NCBI GenBank assembly: GCA_022600955.1
Contig: JAHZJK010000016.1
Span: 1-64,000 of the forward strand
Direction: 5' to 3'
Length of the DNA stretch: 64,000 nt
Source: Gammaproteobacteria bacterium
GTDB taxonomy: Bacteria; Pseudomonadota; Gammaproteobacteria; Steroidobacterales; Woeseiaceae
The translations under genes were made by a program, and so were the position numbers. Shown piece after piece: positions 36,698-46,200 of the stretch; within the stretch, counting starts at the first letter, position 1, and every line of letters begins with the position of its first letter. The notes beneath the pieces were generated by a model that did no database searches, was not told the DNA's origin, and worked only from the letters and a program-made list of their open reading frames with translations.

Positions 36698-37489
36698 CTA
36701 GAACACTATGTGATTTGAGGCTTCGTGGATCTTGGCAACAACGCTCATTGCTGCAAGTGCCGAGCTGCGTGGATTGTCCGGCAGGGAATGCCCTCTGATC
36801 TGAAACGAAAAGCTGCCAAAACTACCTCTTGCCTCAATCTCGTGAATATTCTCGGTTACATCTGCATCAGCGATTAGCTTGACCTGCGTTCTATCAAAAC
36901 CGATTCCAGCAAGGGCGACGGCCGCAGCGACATTCGCATTCTTCGGATACTCGGTGGCCGCATCTCGTGCTGATCCGACAAAATGTGCCTTTGCGCCTGA
37001 TGTCAGGCCCGCCAGGTCCAGCTTGGTTTCCGCCGGTGATCCGTTCCAGCTTTGGGGCGGTTTGCGCCCGATGTATATAACAGCCTCGAGATCGCCAGCC
37101 CGCGCGGCCCTCAGACAATCAAGCGCACCTATTGCGCCGCTCACGAGATGCAATCTTGAGCCCCCTTCGGTCGCCGCTTGCTCCAGAGAATGAAACAAGA
37201 CCTCATCGGCCAGCGCGCCGACGGAAACTGTGGTCAGGTCAGTACCAGCACGCAGGATTTCCGGGCCATGGACCCGCAACGCCATGTGACCTGCACAATC
37301 GATCATGTGATCGATATCAGCAGGCAGGTCATTTACCGAGGCTACATAGCAGGTTCCGTTCTGCTCCAGCTGACGCCGCGGCAAGTCTTCGGGAAGCGAC
37401 ACTATTGCCCGAATTTCGTGTCCCTGCGCAAGAAGTCCGTTGCGCACGTACGTACCGATCGCGCCGCTGCCAATTATTCCAATTTTCAT
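36698..37489 (-). CDS. nadX: Aspartate dehydrogenase family protein
   Basis: A 263-residue protein matching the NadX/DUF108 family: GIIGSGAIGTYVRNGLL Rossmann loop at the start, GAIGALDCLRAARAGDLEAVIYIGRKPPQSW in the middle, and EYPKNANVAAAVALAGIGFDRTQVKLIAD. Members oxidise L-aspartate to iminoaspartate with NAD(P), either feeding quinolinate synthase or serving catabolism. It is 65 nt upstream of the aldehyde dehydrogenase on the same strand and divergent from the DapA-like gene. The symbol reflects family membership, not proof of an NAD biosynthesis role. Confidence 0.85.
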   Translation of the reverse strand: MKIGIIGSGAIGTYVRNGLLAQGHEIRAIVSLPEDLPRRQLEQNGTCYVASVNDLPADIDHMIDCAGHMALRVHGPEILRAGTDLTTVSVGALADEVLFHSLEQAATEGGSRLHLVSGAIGALDCLRAARAGDLEAVIYIGRKPPQSWNGSPAETKLDLAGLTSGAKAHFVGSARDAATEYPKNANVAAAVALAGIGFDRTQVKLIADADVTENIHEIEARGSFGSFSFQIRGHSLPDNPRSSALAAMSVVAKIHEASNHIVF

Positions 37490-37609
37490 GCTTTCCTTCC
37501 TTTTGCTCTCATTTCGCTCGCAGTACCAGGCGAATCGAGTATAGAAATTTATTGTACCCAGTTATCATTATCCAAACGCAGCGTGAGCCGGTTTGGTTGA
37601 AAAAGGTGA

Positions 37610-38569
37610 GTGGTCATTAATTATTCGAAGCTTGATGCAAAAGACTACGCGCGTGAAAACATGCGCGGCATTTGGGCTGCAGCGCTCAACCCGTTTAATG
37701 AAGACCTTTCGGTTAATGAGGCTGGCCTGCGTTCGAATATTCGCCACTGGATTGATGACCTGGACATCCAGGGGCTGTTCATAGCGGGAAAACAGGGCGA
37801 GTTTTTCTCAATGAGCCTGGACGAGCGCAAGCGCAATTTCGAAGTCGCGGTCGATGAATGCAATGGCAAAGCAGGTGTGATTGTTTCTGTATCCGATCAG
37901 AATTTCGACACTGTGCTCGATTTGTCGCTGCATGCACAGGATTGTGGTGCCGACTACATCGTCGTGCATGCCCCGGTGTTGAGCTTTGTGCACGACAAGG
38001 GTGAAGTTCTCTATCAGTACTACAAGGCGCTTTGTGATCGGCTGGATATCGGGATCGCAATGTGGAGTCATCCGGACTCCGGATACCTTATGCAGCCGGA
38101 TGAGTGTGCGCGCATTGCAGAGTTGCCCAACATTGTTGCTATCAAGTATTCCGTGCCGCGTGAAATGTATGTTCGGCTGAGCCACATGGTCGGCGACAAG
38201 ATACAGGTGTCTACGTCCGCCGAGGATGATTGGCTCGACAACATTGAGGAATTAGGCTGGCAACTGTATCTATGCTCTTCGCCGCCGTATCACTTGCAAA
38301 CCAAGAACGACAAACGCATGGACAAATACACTCGTCTTGCATTCGCAGGCAAGTTCGATGAGGCGCGGCGCGTGCGTGATAGCCTGAATCCGGTTCGCGA
38401 AGCAATGCTTCGCAGCAAGCCATCGGACAAGCCACAGGCGTTTGGTAAGTATTGGCAAGAGTTGCTCGGCCAGGTTGGTGGCCGGGTACGCCCGCCGATG
38501 CTCGAGCTGAGCGACGTGGAGAAGGCGGGTATTCGAGAAGCCTTTGAGACCTGCGGTTTGACGCTATAG
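37610..38569 (+). CDS. DapA/NanA-family lyase or synthase
   Basis: A 319-residue TIM-barrel protein of the dihydrodipicolinate synthase superfamily. NMRGIWAAALNPFNEDLSV at the start and the Schiff-base lysine in IVAIKYSVPREM are clear. The usual GTTGE motif is replaced by GKQGEFFSM, and the Tyr region reads YIVVHAPVLSFVH, so it is not a standard DapA. It may be a pyruvate- or other 2-keto-acid-linked aldolase or dehydratase. GTG 37610 is adjacent to AAAAGGTGA. Divergent from the aspartate dehydrogenase, with a 120-nt shared promoter region. Confidence 0.82.
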   Translation: MVINYSKLDAKDYARENMRGIWAAALNPFNEDLSVNEAGLRSNIRHWIDDLDIQGLFIAGKQGEFFSMSLDERKRNFEVAVDECNGKAGVIVSVSDQNFDTVLDLSLHAQDCGADYIVVHAPVLSFVHDKGEVLYQYYKALCDRLDIGIAMWSHPDSGYLMQPDECARIAELPNIVAIKYSVPREMYVRLSHMVGDKIQVSTSAEDDWLDNIEELGWQLYLCSSPPYHLQTKNDKRMDKYTRLAFAGKFDEARRVRDSLNPVREAMLRSKPSDKPQAFGKYWQELLGQVGGRVRPPMLELSDVEKAGIREAFETCGLTL

Positions 38570-38586
38570 TCTACAATCGGGGCCGG

Positions 38587-38600
38587 CAACGACGTCGTTG
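38587..38600. promoter_or_regulatory. 14-bp perfect palindrome after the DapA-like gene
   Basis: CAACGACGTCGTTG is fully self-complementary and lies 17 nt past the stop and 67 nt before the next gene. No T-run follows, so it could be a protein-binding site or the stem of an mRNA 3' hairpin. Confidence 0.35.
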
Positions 38601-38666
38601 GTAACAGTCGCGATGGCTGTATCATGACACCTTTGGTTTGGTGGAATTCCGGCATGGGCATTAGGC

Positions 38667-39128
38667 ATGAAACGCACGATTTATGACGTAACGCTAAGCG
38701 CGCTGGCGATGATTATTGGCAGCTGCCTGATTTCACTCATGGCTGTTTTTATGGGAGACGGCCAGTTTGGAACTGACCTGCAGGGGCTGTTGAGACTACA
38801 GTCGGTCTTTGCCGCTCTTGCACTGCTGATTGCAATTGCTTGCCTTTGTTCTTTCGTCGCTCGCCGCAGCTGGACAACCGGCCTGCGCACAATCTGGACG
38901 GCGCTGCCACAGTGGCTGGTTTTTACATTCCTGCTTTTGAACTCTCTGTTCGTGTTCGGCGAGGTCGCGTTCCTGATCGCGACACGCGCTATGGGGCATA
39001 CCGTCATGTGGTATCAGCATGTGCCGCTGGTTTGCATGCTCAGCTGCTCCTTTGCGTTCCTGCTTCTCTACGCCAGACGTAACTCCTTTCCAGGCAGCAA
39101 GCCTGCGCTGTCCGGTCGCTGGTCATAG
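38667..39128 (+). CDS. Hypothetical four-helix membrane protein
   Basis: A 153-residue protein with hydrophobic segments at about 8-28, 46-66, 78-104 and 115-138; the N-terminus is MKRTIYDVTLSALAMIIGSC. No family recognised. It is separated by 186 nt from the PspA-type operon and may be an independent gene. Confidence 0.65.
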   Translation: MKRTIYDVTLSALAMIIGSCLISLMAVFMGDGQFGTDLQGLLRLQSVFAALALLIAIACLCSFVARRSWTTGLRTIWTALPQWLVFTFLLLNSLFVFGEVAFLIATRAMGHTVMWYQHVPLVCMLSCSFAFLLLYARRNSFPGSKPALSGRWS

Positions 39129-39264
39129 CGGGCGCTCTGCCCTGTCCTGGCGAAATTTTCGGGTCGATGGTTTGGGCCCCGAGAGCTTTACCGCCCTAAA
39201 CGGCATACCTATCGACTTTCTCGCTAGTTGTCATAATGCAACCAGAAATCAATGGTTTAGCGCC

Positions 39265-39297
39265 TTACATGTAATTCTTTTGCGTTATTACATGTAA
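39265..39297. promoter_or_regulatory. Tandem palindromic operator upstream of the yjfI-pspA operon
   Basis: The perfect palindrome TTACATGTAA occurs at 39265-39274 and again at 39288-39297, 23 bp apart (about two helix turns); the second extends to 12 bp. A half-site TGTAAT follows at 39301-39306. A possible sigma-70-type pair TTGCGT (39280-39285) and TAATGT (39303-39308) with a 17-bp spacer overlaps the second copy, so a bound dimer would block the promoter. The regulator is unknown. Confidence 0.6.
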
Positions 39298-39314
39298 TAG
39301 TGTAATGTCGCCCA

Positions 39315-39944
39315 ATGGTTGTAAAAACTTCAGCTCATTATCAACGCGAATACCGACGCAGACTTCGGGAACAGGGCCTAATCAAGAAGGAGATCTGGAT
39401 TCGTCCGGAAAACTCCGGCAAGGCCCGGGAACTGGAAAAAGAGCTCCGGACAGGTGAGCGCGACGTGCGCTTTCAGGCTGGGAGCACTAAACGGCCGAAA
39501 TGGCAGACAGAAGCACTGCTCATCGATATGTGCAAAGAGCCACTTTTGAGCTCGAATCGGGCTTCTGCAGAAATGATCGAGGGTGTGGACCCCACCATTC
39601 ATGTTGTCATGCATGAGTACGGAGACCTGCCAGTATTCGTCACTGTCGCAGGCGATCAGATCATTGTTGAGTCCCTGCTATGGCCAGCATCGGATGTCGG
39701 CGACGCTAGCGAGTTCAATGAAACAGTGCTGCGTACTCACAAATATTTCCCGCTATCGACCATCAGTCTCGGTCAGCGGGCAAATGATGATTACTACCTG
39801 ATGTTCGGATCGCTGAGCGCAAGCTCCGATCTTTCCGACATCGTTCACGAAATCGAGGTGTTGGCGAGCAACGTTATCCACGCGACGGAAGCGTACGCGG
39901 AGCTGCTGCAGGCAACACCTGTTACAAGAGGAGAAAGACTATGA
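39315..39944 (+). CDS. yjfI: YjfI-like protein (DUF2170 region)
   Basis: A 209-residue protein. The N-terminal third is very basic (YQREYRRRLREQGLIKKEIWIRP). The remaining alpha/beta domain contains VVMHEYGDLPVFVTVAGDQIIVESLLWP and KYFPLSTISLGQRANDDYYLMFGSLS, which match YjfI/DUF2170 as I remember it. It is encoded with PspA/IM30 here as in Enterobacteria. ATG 39315 has no Shine-Dalgarno sequence and lies about one initiation distance from the predicted -10, so the mRNA may be leaderless. The stop overlaps the pspA-like start by 4 nt (ATGA). Confidence 0.82.
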   Translation: MVVKTSAHYQREYRRRLREQGLIKKEIWIRPENSGKARELEKELRTGERDVRFQAGSTKRPKWQTEALLIDMCKEPLLSSNRASAEMIEGVDPTIHVVMHEYGDLPVFVTVAGDQIIVESLLWPASDVGDASEFNETVLRTHKYFPLSTISLGQRANDDYYLMFGSLSASSDLSDIVHEIEVLASNVIHATEAYAELLQATPVTRGERL

Positions 39945-40633
39945 ACGTCTGGGCAAAAATGATTACCGCATTACGCGGAGGAGTAAATGAGGCTGGAGAA
40001 GCTATCGTAGACAGCCAGGCACTGCGCATCCTGGATCAGGAGCTGCGCGATGCCGCCGATGAGCTCAGGCAGTCAAAAGACAGTCTCGCCGCAATAATCG
40101 CGCGTGAAAAGCTGTCGGCAGAAAAGGCCGGCCGCCTGAAAGAAGCCGTTGCAGAGAACGAGAGTTATGCAGTGAAGGCGCTGGAAAAAGACGACGAGAA
40201 ACTTGCACTGGATATCGCGGAGAAGATCGCTGACCTCGAGACACAGTTGAAGGTCGAGGAAGAAACCGGTGCCGGCTATGCGGCCAGCGCTAATGACCTT
40301 CGTTCCGCAATTCAGGCGGCCGAACGTGACATCACGCGCATGAAACAACAGGTGGATACGGTCAAGGCAACCGAAAGCGTACAACGTGCGCAAGCCGCCG
40401 TTTCGGAACGCCATAGCGGTTCGAATTCGAAACTGCGAACAGCTGTAGACTCGCTGGAACGCATCAAGGAAAGGCAGGACCTTCGTTCGGCACAAATGAG
40501 TGCCGCGCGTGACCTGGCAAACGACATGGGTGACGGGTCTCTGGAAAACCGCCTCGAGAAAGCGGGCATTAAGCCGCACGGAAAAAGCGCAGATGACGTG
40601 CTGGCGCGACTTAAAAAGAAGGCTGCAAGCTAA
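39941..40633 (+). CDS. yjfJ: PspA/IM30 family protein (YjfJ type)
   Basis: A 230-residue, almost entirely helical protein. The N-terminal amphipathic segment MNVWAKMITALRGGVNEAGEA matches the membrane-binding helix of PspA/IM30. A long coiled coil (about 28-195) is rich in E/A/K/R (LAAIIAREKLSAEKAGRLKEAV). The C-terminus ends LARLKKKAAS. PspA/IM30 proteins polymerise on stressed inner membranes and repair or remodel them (ESCRT-III relatives). A strong AGAGGAGA ribosome site precedes ATG 39941, which overlaps the yjfI stop. Confidence 0.92.
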   Translation: MNVWAKMITALRGGVNEAGEAIVDSQALRILDQELRDAADELRQSKDSLAAIIAREKLSAEKAGRLKEAVAENESYAVKALEKDDEKLALDIAEKIADLETQLKVEEETGAGYAASANDLRSAIQAAERDITRMKQQVDTVKATESVQRAQAAVSERHSGSNSKLRTAVDSLERIKERQDLRSAQMSAARDLANDMGDGSLENRLEKAGIKPHGKSADDVLARLKKKAAS

Positions 40634-40672
40634 TACGAGTCCAAGGCAATGAATCCTAAGGGGAGGTAGACA

Positions 40673-41368
40673 ATGTTCGCAATCTTGTTGAGCGAAGGGA
40701 TGGACCCTTTCTACGAAAACATCAGCTCGTTTCCGACACTGATCTATACCGTGCTACTCGTGGTCTGTATTTTCTACTGGGCCGGCGCAGTCCTGGGATT
40801 CGTTGACCTTGACGTCATCGACCTTGATCTCGACAGCTTCGATACGTCGGGAGGAGATGTTGGCTCAGATTCGCCGCACTCGACGCCTGACGTTCTGGCC
40901 GGCCTGATGCTGCGATTTGGGCTGGTCGGTGTTCCGGTAACTATCTCTGTATCGATCCTGGCGTTAATTGGCTGGTTACTGTGCTACTACACCGTGCACT
41001 TTGTTTTCCCATTTGTACCCGGCAGCTTCCTGAAGTTTGCAGCCGGCATTCCAGTACTTGTGGGCACCTTGTATGTATCTGCAATGATTACCGGCGTCCT
41101 CATTCGTCCATTGCGGCCCCTGTTTCAAAAAGCGACACAAGAAACGATCAAACAGGTTTTGGGCCAAACGGCTGTCGTACGCACGTCACGTGTCGACAAT
41201 GAGTTCGGCGAAGCAACACTGGAAGATGGTGGCGCAGGGCTCATTCTAAAAGTCCGAACCACGGGCGAAAACCGTTTCGCGAAAGGCGACAAGGTCGTCA
41301 TCTACGAGAAGCTAAGCGAACAGAATATTTACAGAGTTATTTCAGAAGAAGAGTTTCTTGGCCTTTAG
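40673..41368 (+). CDS. yqiJ: YqiJ-like OB-fold membrane protein (DUF1449)
   Basis: A 231-residue protein with membrane helices at about 20-45, 78-105 and 116-143, linked by an acidic loop (DLDVIDLDLDSFDTSGGD). A C-terminal OB-fold domain (from about 165: GQTAVVRTSRVDNEFGEATLEDGGAG, then KGDKVVIYEKL) is of the NfeD/YqiJ type. Such proteins partner flotillins, and the flotillin gene follows 35 nt later. GGGGAGG lies before ATG 40673. Confidence 0.9.
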   Translation: MFAILLSEGMDPFYENISSFPTLIYTVLLVVCIFYWAGAVLGFVDLDVIDLDLDSFDTSGGDVGSDSPHSTPDVLAGLMLRFGLVGVPVTISVSILALIGWLLCYYTVHFVFPFVPGSFLKFAAGIPVLVGTLYVSAMITGVLIRPLRPLFQKATQETIKQVLGQTAVVRTSRVDNEFGEATLEDGGAGLILKVRTTGENRFAKGDKVVIYEKLSEQNIYRVISEEEFLGL

Positions 41369-41403
41369 TCCTGAAACGAAAATAGACAGAGGGAGTAACA
41401 GTT

Positions 41404-43242
41404 ATGGCAGATCTATCCGTACTAATGCCAGTAGTTTCGGGCGCGGGAATATTTCTTCTCATCTTGCTCGGCCTTGCCGGTCTGTTCAAGGCGTTCTACT
41501 ACAAGGTTGAGCAAGGCACCGCACTGATCGTTAACGACATGAGTGCGAAACCGAAGGTACATTTCACCGGCGCCCTTGTGTACCCGATCATCTACAAAAG
41601 AGAGTTGATGAAGATTTCACTCATCACTCTTGAGGTCGACAGGCGAGGCGCAGATGGCCTGATCTGCCAGGACAATATGCGTGCCGACATATCTGTCGCA
41701 TTTTATCTGCGAGTCAACGAGACGGCTGAAGACGTGCTCAAAGTCGCCAAGTCGATTGGCGCCAGCCGCGCTTCAGACCAGGCAGCAGTTGACCAGCTAT
41801 TCTCGGCAAAGTTCTCCGAAGCGCTTAAGACTGTGGGCAAGCAGGTGGACTTTGTTTCACTGTTTGAAAACAGGCAGGAGTTTCGGGAGAAAATTATCGA
41901 AGTCATCGGCGACGACCTGAACGGCTACGTGCTTGAAGACGTTGCGATCGATTACCTGGAACAAACACCAAAGTCTTCGCTGGACCCAACCAACATTCTT
42001 GATGCTGAGGGTATTAAAAAGATTACCGAACTGACTGCCACACAGAATGTTCGTACCAATGAACTGGAGCGTGACGAAGAGCTGGCCATTAAGAAGAAAA
42101 ATGTAACTACGATCGAGGCAATGCTGGAGCTAGAGCGCCAACAAGCTGATGCAGAAGCGCGGCAACAACGTGAAATTCTCTCTATCCGGGCACGCGAGGA
42201 AGCTGAGACACGAAAAGTCCAGGAAGAGGAGCGTCGCAAGGCGGAAACCACACATATTCAGGTTGAGCAGGACCTGCAGGTCCAGACCGAAAACCAAAAG
42301 CGCGAGGTCGAGGTTGCCGAGCAAAACAGGCAGCGCGCAGTCGCGATTGAGGAAGAGAAGGTCACTCGGGCCAGGGACCTCGAGGTTGTGAGCCGTGAGC
42401 GCGAAGTGTCAGTCGAGCAGGTGCTTGCTGAAAAAGCCGTCGAGGTGGAGAAGAAAGAAATCGCGAATGTCATTCGCGAGCGTGTCGCGGTAGACAAGAC
42501 TGTCGCCGTTGAGGAAGAGCGAATCAAAGAGGTTCGCGAAGTTTCCGAAGCCGATCGACTCAAGCAGGTCCAGATTCTGACAGCAGAAGCGGTTGCCGAG
42601 GAAGACAAAGTTAAGGAAACCACCGCCGCCAAGGCGCAGGAGATTGCCGCAAATCACAAAGCAGTCGAAATCACCACGCTGGCCGAGGCAAGGCTTGCGG
42701 CTGCTGACAAGGACTCGAACGCGAAGAAGGTGCTGGCCGAAGGCGTGCAGGCGGAAGACGCTGCAACTGGCCTGGCAGAAGCCGATGTCATCCGCGCGAA
42801 GGGTACCGCTGAGGCATCTGCCAAGTCCGAGGTTGGTATGGCCAATGCGAGTATCACCAAGGCGCAGTTCCAGGCGGAGGCCGAAGGCCTTACGGACAAG
42901 TTCGCCGCGATGGCCGGGATGACTGGCGAGACGCGGGAGCACGAAGAGTTCCGCATGTCGCTTGAGACGGCGTTCAAGGAGGCGCTCGCTTCAATTGACG
43001 CTGGTAAGGAAATCGCCAAAGAGAACGCCGAGATCCTCTCCATTGCACTGGAGAAGGCACACATCGATATCGTCGGTGGCGAAGAGCACTTCTTTGACAA
43101 CTTTGCCAAGTCCCTGTCTATCGGCAAGGCCGTCGATGGGTTGGCCGAGAAGAGTGAGGTTGTGCAGACCCTGCTGGCGAAGTTCGGGCCGGATAGCAGC
43201 AAGAATGCTGCACAAAGCAGCGGTGACGGCGCGGCTAGCTGA
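41404..43242 (+). CDS. yqiK: Flotillin family protein (YqiK type)
   Basis: A 612-residue protein. One membrane segment (residues 8-30) is followed by YYKVEQGTALIVND and the SPFH domain (about 35-200). A very long charged coiled coil (about 215-430) is rich in E, R, A and V, with repeats such as EVEKKEIANVIRERVAVDK. A C-terminal region (about 450-590) is Ala/Glu-rich. Flotillins form ring-like oligomers in membrane microdomains. The partner YqiJ gene is just upstream and the giant ATPase gene 11 nt downstream. An AGGGAG ribosome site precedes ATG 41404. Confidence 0.93.
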   Translation: MADLSVLMPVVSGAGIFLLILLGLAGLFKAFYYKVEQGTALIVNDMSAKPKVHFTGALVYPIIYKRELMKISLITLEVDRRGADGLICQDNMRADISVAFYLRVNETAEDVLKVAKSIGASRASDQAAVDQLFSAKFSEALKTVGKQVDFVSLFENRQEFREKIIEVIGDDLNGYVLEDVAIDYLEQTPKSSLDPTNILDAEGIKKITELTATQNVRTNELERDEELAIKKKNVTTIEAMLELERQQADAEARQQREILSIRAREEAETRKVQEEERRKAETTHIQVEQDLQVQTENQKREVEVAEQNRQRAVAIEEEKVTRARDLEVVSREREVSVEQVLAEKAVEVEKKEIANVIRERVAVDKTVAVEEERIKEVREVSEADRLKQVQILTAEAVAEEDKVKETTAAKAQEIAANHKAVEITTLAEARLAAADKDSNAKKVLAEGVQAEDAATGLAEADVIRAKGTAEASAKSEVGMANASITKAQFQAEAEGLTDKFAAMAGMTGETREHEEFRMSLETAFKEALASIDAGKEIAKENAEILSIALEKAHIDIVGGEEHFFDNFAKSLSIGKAVDGLAEKSEVVQTLLAKFGPDSSKNAAQSSGDGAAS

Positions 43243-43253
43243 GGAACGCACCT

Positions 43254-46200
43254 ATGGCAGATGCTAAAACAGGTAGCTCTATCGTCGACAGTGCCGTTGC
43301 GGAAGGTGGCGCGTACGAAATCATCAGAAAGCGCCTTGTCGATCAGGGCGAGCAACTGAAGAAGAAGACGACCGCCCTGAACACGGCGCGAGCGGAAGAA
43401 TTCGGCTCCACGGACATGGAGGTCCTGGCCCGAACGCGGATCCGGACTGATAACAACTGTCGTGGCCGCGCGATCGTGCAGGTCGGCGAAATGCTGCTGT
43501 TCGGCTACAACGTGTTCATTGGGCTGAAGAAAACAACGCGTATTGAAGATGTATTCGCACTGTATCGGCTATCCGCGAATGACGACGCATACTCGATGGA
43601 GCCGCAGTCGGTTAAGGAGAGCTTCCTGTCAGACCAGCGGTTTCAGCACGACTTCGACGAACTCTACAAGTACTACAAAGAAACGCGACTGACGCAGCTT
43701 GTAAAACGTGACGGGCGCCTGCTGGCCGGATTTCAGATTGGCGAGAGAATTGATGACGTCCGCGTGTTTCGCTGGGCAATCTCAGAAGACGCCAGCGACC
43801 TGACCTATATCGACAATCGCGGCGAACGCGATATCGAGATGCCTGAGCCGTACGACTTTGAATGGCAGGAGGTCGATCGTGACGACATTGTGCACGGGCG
43901 ATTTCCACACATAAGCCTCGACGATGAAGTATTTATCGAAACGATCAACGGCGATCTTACGATAAAAATTGAGAACAACACGGAGGATGGCGAAGGCGTC
44001 TATTCCGAGCCTGTCGATGACCCCAGCCAGTCTCTTGACGATGCAGAAATTGAGTATGCGCGGGTCGGTGACCTCATATTGATGAAGGTACTGCCCTACA
44101 AAGAGAAGAAGTGGCGTCACCTGGTATTCAATCGCCGCACTCAGGACGTTGTGCGGATCGATGAAATCGGCAGCTCGTGTGTGCAGCTTCCCGAGGACCA
44201 TGGCATCATCTTCCCAGGCGGCTACTACCTGGAGTCAGGCGACTATAAGACCTTCCCGAGTGATGTTGAGGGCTTCAAGTTCAAGCGCAAGATTCGCTCG
44301 CCGATCGGAGAGGACGTTCTATTTGTTTTCTACGAGCCCGTCGATGGCGTGTTTGCCCTGCTTTCATACAACATCATCGAAAAGTCTCTGCAAAACCCGA
44401 TTGTAACGAATGGCTACGCACTCGCGGATGATGGGCGCGTAGTTGTTTTTAACGCGGAGCCGGAGCCTACACGTGTACACCCGATGCAGGTCTGGAAGAC
44501 GCCGTATGTGCACGATGAGTACGCGGCAACAACACCAACGGCGAAATCCTTTTACTCGAACATTGGCAATTCGGAACTCGTCAGAGGTGTTTCCGATCTT
44601 TACAGTCTGTGCCGAACCATCGGTGACGAAACAGTGTCAGTCCGAAGTTACGAGAAGCTACGCAGAACAGCATTGCGCCTTTTCGACGATCACTTCTGGA
44701 TTTCCGACGAAGCGACCGGTGACATCGGTACAACTATTCGCGAGATTAACGAGACGGTTGAGCTCATCATCGATGAGTTTGAGAAAGTCGAGAGCATCCG
44801 GCGCCAGTCCGCTGAGGCGATAAAAGACGCTGCCGAGGAACATCGGCTAATTACTACCGTGTCGGATTCATCCGGGTGGCGCCGGGTCGGTGACTTTGTG
44901 GATGCATTGGATCGCATACGTAAGCAGCGCGGGCATCTGGCGACGATACGTGAGTACCGCTACATTGATGTGGCCGCGATTGACGCAATGGACGCCGAGC
45001 TCATCGAAATTGGTGAACGCCTGGGTGGTGATACGGCCATATTCCTGGCTGACGAAAAATCTCTGGCAACCTATATCGATGATATCGACAACATCCGCGA
45101 TGAAGTTAACACTCTGGACACCGTCGCTGCGATCGAGCCGAAGCTTGAGCAACTTGAATCCATCGCCGAAGGTCTCGACCTGCTATCCGAATTGATCGCG
45201 ACCCTGAAGATTGATGATGCGACAGTTCAGACGCAGATTGTCAGCGCGATATCGGACGTTTACTCAAAGATGAACCAGGCGCGCGCGGTATGTAAGCGCC
45301 ACAGGGACAAGCTCGGGACTGCAGAATCTATTGAGCAGTTTGCGGCGCAACTCAAATTGTTCTCACAGAACATCATCAATTCACTTGGGTTGGCCACAAC
45401 TCCGGAGCGATGCGACGAACAGCTGTCGCGGCTTCTGATCCAGCTGGAGGAGATGGAAGGCCAGTTCGGAAGTAATGATCAATTCCTCACTGACATCATG
45501 TCCAAGCGGGACGAGGTCAACGACACGCTCGAAGCACACAAGCAGCAATTGCTGGATGCCAGAAACAGCCGCGCGCAGGGTATAGCCGATGCAATTGATC
45601 GCATGCTTCAGAACATTGAGAAGCGGCTGCAACGATTCAAGACGGTAGATGAGCTCAACACCTACCTCGCATCTGACGCCCTGGTGCTTAAAGTGCGTGA
45701 CTTGGTCGCACAGCTTCGGGAGCTTGATAGCACTGTCAAGGCCGATGACGCCGAGGCACGACTCAAGATGATTCGTGACCAGGGGTTCCGGTCACTGCGC
45801 GACAAACTCGATCTTTACGATGAAGGCGGCAAGGTCATCAAGCTCGGGCCACGACACAGGTTCAATGTCAGCAATGAGGAGCTTGACCTGACAATCGTGC
45901 CGAAGGACGAAGGCCTTGCCTTACACCTTATTGGAACCCAGTATTTCGAGGAAATTGATGACCCGCAGCTTGTCGAACTCAAGCCCTATTGGAAGCTGGG
46001 CGGCGAGTCGGAATCACCCGATGTATATCGTGGCGAATATCTTGCCTATCGCATTATCGAGGCGGCCGAGACAGGTTTGGACAACCTGGATTGGGCAACA
46101 CTGAAAGCCAGCACGAGTAAGAAGGTGAAACTGGAAAAGCTCGTGCGTGAGTTCGCAACGCCGAGATACCGAGACGGGTACGAGCGCGGTGTTCACGACG

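Noticed and set aside
42100..42700. Repetitive Glu/Arg/Val codons in the flotillin gene as a possible DNA repeat
   Set aside because: This is the normal coiled-coil composition of flotillins; the nucleotide sequence is not tandemly repeated.
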